Assembly: GCF_001544215.1 (NCBI RefSeq)
Contig: NZ_BCQB01000001.1
Location: 1 to 64,000 of the forward strand
Direction: 5' to 3'
Source of the DNA: Enterococcus durans NBRC 100479 = LMG 10746
GTDB lineage: Bacteria > Bacillota > Bacilli > Lactobacillales > Enterococcaceae
Length of the DNA stretch: 64,000 bases
The translations under genes and the position numbers were made by a program. Within the stretch, counting starts at the first letter, position 1, and every line of letters starts with the position of its first letter. Shown in pieces: positions 58,939-64,000 of the stretch. Below the pieces are notes generated by a model. That model was not told where the DNA came from, did not search any database, and saw only the letters and a program-made list of their open reading frames with translations.

Positions 58939-59748
58939 ATGTCTATCAAGTTAGTCGCCATCGACATCGATGGTACCCTATTAAATGAAAAAAGAGAAAT
59001 CACGTCAGAAGTCAAAGAAGCATTTGCAAAAGCTGTAGCCCAAGGAGTGGCCATCGTATTATGTACAGGTCGTCCATTACCCGGTGTCAAAGAGCAATTG
59101 GATGAATTGGATCTATTCCAAGAAAATGATTATGTCATCACTTATAATGGTGCATTAGTTCAACAAACAAAATCTGGTAGGATCATCGCCCGTCATGGAT
59201 TGACCCATGAAGATTTCCTAGAGATCGAAGTAATGGCACGTCGCGTCGGCAGCCATCTACACTCGATCGATGACAAAGCGATCTACACACCCAACCGTGA
59301 CATCAGTGCTTACACGATCCATGAAGCAAGCTTAGTCAAGATGCCATTGAAATACCGCACACCCGAAGAAATGACACCGGATATGAATCTAGTGAAGATG
59401 ATGATGATCGATGAACCAGAAGTCTTAGATGCTGCTATCGCTCGTTTGCCGCAAGCTTTCCGTGAAAAATATACGACAGTGAAGAGTGCTCCTTATTACT
59501 TTGAAGTGTTGAATAAAGAAGCAAGCAAAGGAGCAGCTGTAGCAAATCTTGCCCAACATTTGGGTATCGCACAAGATGAGATCATGGCGATCGGTGATAA
59601 CGAAAACGACCTCTCAATGATCGAATATGCTGGATTAGGTGTCGCTATGGGAAATGCTATCCCACTAGTGAAAGAAGCAGCAAATGTCATCACGACCACA
59701 AACGATGAACATGGTGTAGCAGAAGCAATCAAAAAATATGTATTATAG
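58939..59748 (+). CDS. HAD-superfamily sugar phosphatase (Cof/YidA type)
   Basis: A 269-residue class IIB HAD phosphatase. Catalytic Asps are in VAIDIDGTLLNEK, motif II Thr in LCTGRP, the Lys in EASKGAAVANLAQHL and motif IV in MAIGDNENDLSMIEYAG. The cap is the C2 type. Substrates in relatives are sugar phosphates and related compounds. It is 15 nt after the HD gene and probably in the same transcript. A bidirectional terminator follows. Confidence 0.9.
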   Translation: MSIKLVAIDIDGTLLNEKREITSEVKEAFAKAVAQGVAIVLCTGRPLPGVKEQLDELDLFQENDYVITYNGALVQQTKSGRIIARHGLTHEDFLEIEVMARRVGSHLHSIDDKAIYTPNRDISAYTIHEASLVKMPLKYRTPEEMTPDMNLVKMMMIDEPEVLDAAIARLPQAFREKYTTVKSAPYYFEVLNKEASKGAAVANLAQHLGIAQDEIMAIGDNENDLSMIEYAGLGVAMGNAIPLVKEAANVITTTNDEHGVAEAIKKYVL

Positions 59749-59790
59749 TTTTAACTAATACTATCGTCAAAATTGCATGTGAAAAAAATT

Positions 59791-59831
59791 AAGAAACACA
59801 AACCTCTTCTTTACTCAGGTTTGTGTTTCTT
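59791..59831. terminator. Bidirectional terminator between HAD and Nudix genes
   Basis: AAGAAACACAAACCT pairs perfectly with AGGTTTGTGTTTCTT, with T-rich flanks on both sides. It ends the rightward HAD and leftward Nudix transcripts, which meet here. Confidence 0.9.
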
Positions 59832-59833
59832 GT

Positions 59834-60274
59834 TTATTTCTTTTTTGTTAGCCATTGCTCAACAGCCCATTTATGACTCCCACGTTTCAATTTTTGAATA
59901 GCATCAACGGGACTTACCCACCAGATCTGATTCGTTTTTTCAGTCGGTTCCCCCACTTGTTGCCAGTTGCTTGCAACATAAAAATAACCGGGATTATAGT
60001 AATGTGTTTTACGATAATTAGAATAAAAATATTCATCTGCTTCACCTAGATAGATGTCGATCTCCGCCGCGATCCCCATCTCTTCGATCAACTCACGACG
60101 AAGTGCTTCTTTCTTTGTTTCTTGCCCTTCAATCTCTCCACCAGGTAAAAAAAAGGCTCCATTTGGTGCTTCAATCAGTGCAATTTCGTTATTTTTTTCG
60201 ACGATTATATAGGCAGCATATCGATTCAAATACTCTGCTGATTGTTCTTTCTCACCAAATACTGGTTTATCCAT
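59834..60274 (-). CDS. Nudix hydrolase
   Basis: A 146-residue Nudix protein with the complete box GGEIEGQETKKEALRREL followed by IEEMGI (about 46-68), the metal-binding Glu residues included. Substrate unknown, commonly an oxidised or diphosphate nucleotide. It faces the HAD gene and shares a terminator with it. The start at 60274 (MDKPVFGEKE) has AGGTGG before it. Confidence 0.85.
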   Translation of the reverse strand: MDKPVFGEKEQSAEYLNRYAAYIIVEKNNEIALIEAPNGAFFLPGGEIEGQETKKEALRRELIEEMGIAAEIDIYLGEADEYFYSNYRKTHYYNPGYFYVASNWQQVGEPTEKTNQIWWVSPVDAIQKLKRGSHKWAVEQWLTKKK

Positions 60275-60403
60275 GTTTGTTTGTCCACCTTAAACTTATT
60301 TTCTTTTATTCTACATGAGAGTTTTCTCATAAACAAGCGCAAATCTATTATTTTTTATTCTTTTTTTGATATGATTGAAAAAAAGAAAGGATGGATTTTA
60401 CTT

Positions 60404-60775
60404 ATGAAAATGGCTCATACTTGCGTACGAGTAAAAGATCTTGACGCTTCCCTAGAATTTTATCAAAAGGCATTTGGCTTTGAAGAAAGCCGTCGTCGCG
60501 ACTTTCCAGAAAGTAAATTTACACTTGTTTATTTAACTTTACCTGGAGACGACTACGAATTAGAGCTTACTTATAATTATGACCATGAAGCTTACGATTT
60601 AGGAAATGGCTATGGACACATTGCAATTGCCTCAGATGATTTAGAAGCACTTCATGAAAAACATCAAGCAGAAGGATTCAATGTGACTGACTTAAAAGGT
60701 CTGCCTGGAACAGCCCCTTCTTATTACTTCATTGTAGATCCAGACGGCTACAAGATCGAAATCATCCGTGGTTAG
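60404..60775 (+). CDS. gloA: Lactoylglutathione lyase-like glyoxalase
   Basis: A 123-residue VOC-fold protein. Metal ligands are the His in MAHTCVRVKDL, Glu in DDYELELTYNY, His in GYGHIAIASDD and Glu in DGYKIEIIRG, the GloA pattern. It would detoxify methylglyoxal through a thiol adduct. Start at 60404 (MKMAHTC) or 60410; the AAAGG site upstream is rather far. Long upstream frames are not part of the protein. Confidence 0.86.
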   Translation: MKMAHTCVRVKDLDASLEFYQKAFGFEESRRRDFPESKFTLVYLTLPGDDYELELTYNYDHEAYDLGNGYGHIAIASDDLEALHEKHQAEGFNVTDLKGLPGTAPSYYFIVDPDGYKIEIIRG

Positions 60776-60823
60776 ATCACTACCTAGATACTAAAAAAAG
60801 TGGTCGAGACAAATAAAAAAAAC

Positions 60824-60988
60824 GAGAATGGGACAAAAGTAAAAAACACTTTTGTCCCATTCTTTAAATATGAAACAATGAAAAAGAAGCAGCCCCTTCG
60901 ATAATCAATCCGATATTCACAAAAATTTGAAACGCAATTTCTGTGATTCTTTTACTTTTTTGAAGTGAAATCCTTCTTTTCCAACCTC
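60824..60988 (+). repeat. Dispersed modular repeat, copy R11 (diverged type A)
   Basis: Left hairpin AGAATGGGACAAAAGT/ACTTTTGTCCCATTCT is fully paired although several bases differ from R6. The middle (ATTCACAAAAATTTGAAA) is kept; the AATAAACGGTG core is degraded; the right end is TTTTCCAACCTC. Leftward RNA has eight Ts right after the hairpin, so it is also a terminator for ntpJ. Confidence 0.85.
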
Positions 60989-62334
60989 TAGCCAATCATG
61001 ACACTTTCTTCAGGGAGCTTGTAGTTTGGTTCTGCTTTGTTTGCTTTGACTAATAAAGAAAAAATAACAGTCATGACCCCAACACGTCCGATGTACATCA
61101 ATGAAATGATGACCAGTTTGCCCACAACTGATAAGTCTGGTGTCAGACCCATTGTCAACCCTACCGTACCAAAAGCGGAAAATACTTCAAAAGCAATGTA
61201 CTCGATTCCCGAAGTACTTGGAAAGGTTTCTGTGACAGACAAGATCATGATAGCCACTACACATAACGTCAGAGTAACAAAGAAGAGTGTCAAAGCTCGT
61301 AGAACAGCCGCTTGGCGAATTGTTCGACCAAATGCTTCCGCACGAGTTTTCCCTTTGAACATCGCCCGCATCTGAATGAACAATATCCCTAACGTCGTTG
61401 TTTTCAAGCCGCCAGCTGTTGAACCAGAAGTTCCTCCGATATACATCAAAAACATTGTTACGATCAATCCTGCATGGCTCATCCTCAAATAATCAATGGA
61501 ATAATACCCTGCAGTTCTTGGTGTCACACTCATGAAAAAGGTATTCGCTAACTTTTCCCAAAATGTTCCATCTACTAGTTTCAGTCCGTTTCTTTCCGTA
61601 AAGAAAAACAGAATAAATCCACCGATCAATAGGCTGGCTGTCACTGTCAACGCAATTTTGGAATGTAGCGTGATTCTTTTTACTTTGTGATAGCTTAACA
61701 AATCTCGCCAAACAATGAATCCTAACCCACCTGCAATGATCAATACTGAGATCACCATGATCAAATAAGCATTTGTCTGATAGTCATGCAAACTATCTCC
61801 CAGTAAATCAAACCCTGCATTACAAAAACTGGATACTGCATGAAAAATACTAAACCAGATACCTTTGCCCCAGCCAAATTTAGGCACAAATGCGAAACTC
61901 AATGCTAAGGCACCCAATAACTGGATAACTACTGCAAATTTCAGGATATAAAGCATAAGACTCATGACACCAGAAATCTCTTCAAGGTTCAATGCTTCCT
62001 TTAAAACGATCCGCATACTGAAGCTGACTTTTTTCTTTGCTAATGCGAAAAAGAGAATAGGGATCATCATGAAACCCAATCCACCTATTTCAATCAGCAT
62101 CATGATCAAAAGCTGGCCGGCACTATTCCAATGCTCTGCTGTATTTAGTGTGGTCAATCCTGTGACGCAGATTGCCGAAGTAGCCGTAAACAACGCATCC
62201 AAAAAATTTGTTTGTTGCCCGTTTTGACTAAACATTGGCAAGGAGAGCAAGCCTCCTCCAATGAGTATCAAGACAAAAAATCCTGCCGCAATCAATTGTA
62301 CGGGCGATATTTTTTTGTTCCTTTTCTTTTTCAT
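60988..62334 (-). CDS. ntpJ: KtrB/TrkH-type potassium transporter (NtpJ)
   Basis: NtpJ is the K+-translocating subunit of the KtrII system of E. hirae and is the last gene of the ntp operon. The 448-residue protein has the four P-loops, each with the selectivity Gly (AICVTGLTT, SSFCNAGFDL, GTSGSTAGGLKTTT, AFGTVGLTMGLT), and eight or more membrane helices. I chose ATG 62334 (MKKKRNKK), 9 nt after AAGGA. Repeat R12 lies between it and ntpD, so coupling to the V-ATPase could differ from E. hirae. Confidence 0.92.
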   Translation of the reverse strand: MKKKRNKKISPVQLIAAGFFVLILIGGGLLSLPMFSQNGQQTNFLDALFTATSAICVTGLTTLNTAEHWNSAGQLLIMMLIEIGGLGFMMIPILFFALAKKKVSFSMRIVLKEALNLEEISGVMSLMLYILKFAVVIQLLGALALSFAFVPKFGWGKGIWFSIFHAVSSFCNAGFDLLGDSLHDYQTNAYLIMVISVLIIAGGLGFIVWRDLLSYHKVKRITLHSKIALTVTASLLIGGFILFFFTERNGLKLVDGTFWEKLANTFFMSVTPRTAGYYSIDYLRMSHAGLIVTMFLMYIGGTSGSTAGGLKTTTLGILFIQMRAMFKGKTRAEAFGRTIRQAAVLRALTLFFVTLTLCVVAIMILSVTETFPSTSGIEYIAFEVFSAFGTVGLTMGLTPDLSVVGKLVIISLMYIGRVGVMTVIFSLLVKANKAEPNYKLPEESVMIG

Positions 62335-62370
62335 GACAGACATTCCTTTTTTGTTTTCATTTACAAAAGT

Positions 62371-62542
62371 GAGCGCGTGGGACAAAAGTAAGAAACACTT
62401 TGGTCTCATTCTTTAAAAACGAATAAACGGTGGGAGCAGAAGCAACTCCTTCTTAAATAAGCTGAACTTCACAAAAATTTGAAAAGCAATTTTCGTGAAG
62501 TTCTTCTTATTTCTCGGAGTTAAACACTTCTGCCCCAGCCTC
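62371..62542 (+). repeat. Dispersed modular repeat, copy R12 (full-length type A)
   Basis: 172 bp. Left hairpin GCGTGGGACAAAAGT with ACTTTGGTCTCATTC (with mismatches), the core ACGAATAAACGGTGGGAGCA, the second stem (GAACTTCAC with GTGAAGTTC, changed on both arms relative to R6) and the right end CACTTCTGCCCCAGCCTC. No T-tract follows on the leftward side. It sits inside the ntp operon. Confidence 0.92.
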
Positions 62543-62602
62543 TTTTTCGACTCTCTCAAGCTTTTGCAGCAAATTTTTCGTTTCGTCTAAAGAATCATTC
62601 AC
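62507..62602 (-). CDS. Possible NtpH-like small reading frame
   Basis: A GTG at 62602 opens 31 codons (MNDSLDETKNLLQKLERVEK, then EAGAEVFNSEK) between ntpD and ntpJ, where E. hirae has the cryptic ntpH. The last 11 or so residues come from the right end of repeat R12. No good ribosome site. It is given as a candidate only. Confidence 0.3.
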   Translation of the reverse strand: MNDSLDETKNLLQKLERVEKEAGAEVFNSEK

Positions 62603-62621
62603 TCAGACGGTCGCTTTTTGG

Positions 62622-63254
62622 CTACTGCTTATTACCCATATTTTTGACTTTGATCAAACGAGTCACTTCCGCACGTTCATTTTCTTCCAGTTTCATTTTA
62701 ATATAATAAATCGTTTCTTCCAACTGTGGGATCGTCATATACTCTAAAGCATTGACCCGTCTTCTTGTCTTCTCGATTTCTTCTGCCATCAACTGACACG
62801 ATTTTTCGATTTCTGATAACTCTAGAAGTTTCGGTAACAAATGGGTGAAACGATCGATCGAACGATCCAATTCAGCGTTGGAATTCAGAAAACCATATTC
62901 TAATGGCGCATCACTTAGTTGCTCATCATACTGAAAATTCATGATTGGTACTTTGACACTCATGATATTTTTCTCTACGACAGAAAGTTCCACATTTTCA
63001 GTAGGCAAAGCGAGCAACTCCTCGATGAACGAGTCATTGATCGTTGATTTCGCCAAAACGAAGTCACTCATCGCCTGTTCCATTGTTTTTTCCACTGTCT
63101 GTCGCAAGTCATTATTTTTACGAATCAATAGAATAAATTGTCGCATCAATTCATCCTGTTTGTCTTTTAAAAGTTTATGCCCTCTGGTTGCGGTCGTCAA
63201 TTGTTTTTTTAATCGAGTTAATTCCATTCTAGTTGGATTGACGTTTAATCGCAT
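62622..63254 (-). CDS. ntpD: V-type ATPase subunit D
   Basis: NtpD is the central axle of the V1 motor. The 210-residue protein is all helical and forms a coiled coil ([20 protein letters not shown] at the start; [20 protein letters not shown] near the end), close to E. hirae NtpD as I remember it. I chose ATG 63254 (MRLNVNPTR); a GTG four codons upstream is the alternative. It is 8 nt after the ntpB stop. Confidence 0.94.
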   Translation of the reverse strand: MRLNVNPTRMELTRLKKQLTTATRGHKLLKDKQDELMRQFILLIRKNNDLRQTVEKTMEQAMSDFVLAKSTINDSFIEELLALPTENVELSVVEKNIMSVKVPIMNFQYDEQLSDAPLEYGFLNSNAELDRSIDRFTHLLPKLLELSEIEKSCQLMAEEIEKTRRRVNALEYMTIPQLEETIYYIKMKLEENERAEVTRLIKVKNMGNKQ

Positions 63255-63262
63255 CGAAAAAC

Positions 63263-64000
<738 letters not shown>

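Noticed and set aside
60242-60403. Long N-terminal extension of the glyoxalase
   Set aside because: The extension overlaps the Nudix start region and has no family similarity; the VOC fold begins at MKMAHTC.

Overview
Organism. The window reads as a low-GC Firmicute of the genus Enterococcus, most likely the E. faecium/E. hirae side of the genus. Reasons: a sodium-type V-ATPase operon end (ntpB, ntpD, ntpJ) as in E. hirae alongside a complete F1Fo ATP synthase operon; a cggR-gap-pgk-tpi-eno glycolytic operon; the gene order atpC - DUF1146 - murA - epuA; secG-est-rnr-smpB; and rpoN beside cellobiose-type PTS genes. This is inference from gene content; no alignment was run. Layout. 1-9 kb: ftsEX, prfB with its programmed +1 frameshift, secA, hpf, comFA-comFC, and a frameshifted PTS IIB remnant. 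9-16.6 kb: a DUF7662-like protein, yigZ, a GntR regulator with a palindromic site upstream, and a 1412-residue 2-hydroxyacyl-CoA dehydratase activase divergent from a TetR regulator. 16.6-21.3 kb: tRNA-Tyr and tRNA-Gln, a DUF2969 protein, a ROK protein, two adjacent genes each broken by one in-frame stop (a GNAT and yidD), then epuA, murA and DUF1146. 21.7-28.3 kb: the atp operon. 28.6-33 kb: smpB, rnr, est, secG. 33-39 kb: accessory hydrolases and acetyltransferases, and a nucleoside hydrolase overlapping an ECF S-component. 39.3-46.7 kb: glycolytic operon, rpoN and tRNA-Arg(CCG). 47.5-53 kb: a regulated accessory locus (GntR, M20 dipeptidase, glycosylasparaginase, PTS IIB/IIC, GrdB-like protein). 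53-60.8 kb: zinc-ribbon protein, a SigV/RsiV-like pair, rpoE, DUF1934, a LipL-like acyltransferase, an HD phosphohydrolase, a HAD phosphatase, a Nudix protein and a glyoxalase. 60.9-64 kb: ntpJ, ntpD and partial ntpB. Most striking. (1) A dispersed family of about 170-bp modular repeats: a dozen loci in 64 kb, all between genes, with hairpin ends that covary between copies. Several carry a T-tract and sit exactly where a leftward transcript should stop, while copies inside operons lack it. (2) The 47.5-53 kb locus, two transcription units sharing the palindrome AGTATATACT, which looks like a system for taking up and splitting a glycosylated aspartate/asparagine or peptide compound. (3) Five disrupted genes, three by a single in-frame stop and two by frameshift, one of these in an A7 run. 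(4) A sigma gene whose best start is AUU behind a strong ribosome binding site. How the genes work together. The core is energy metabolism (glycolysis, F- and V-ATPases, K+ uptake) and translation/secretion housekeeping. The accessory parts are small catabolic modules with their own regulators.
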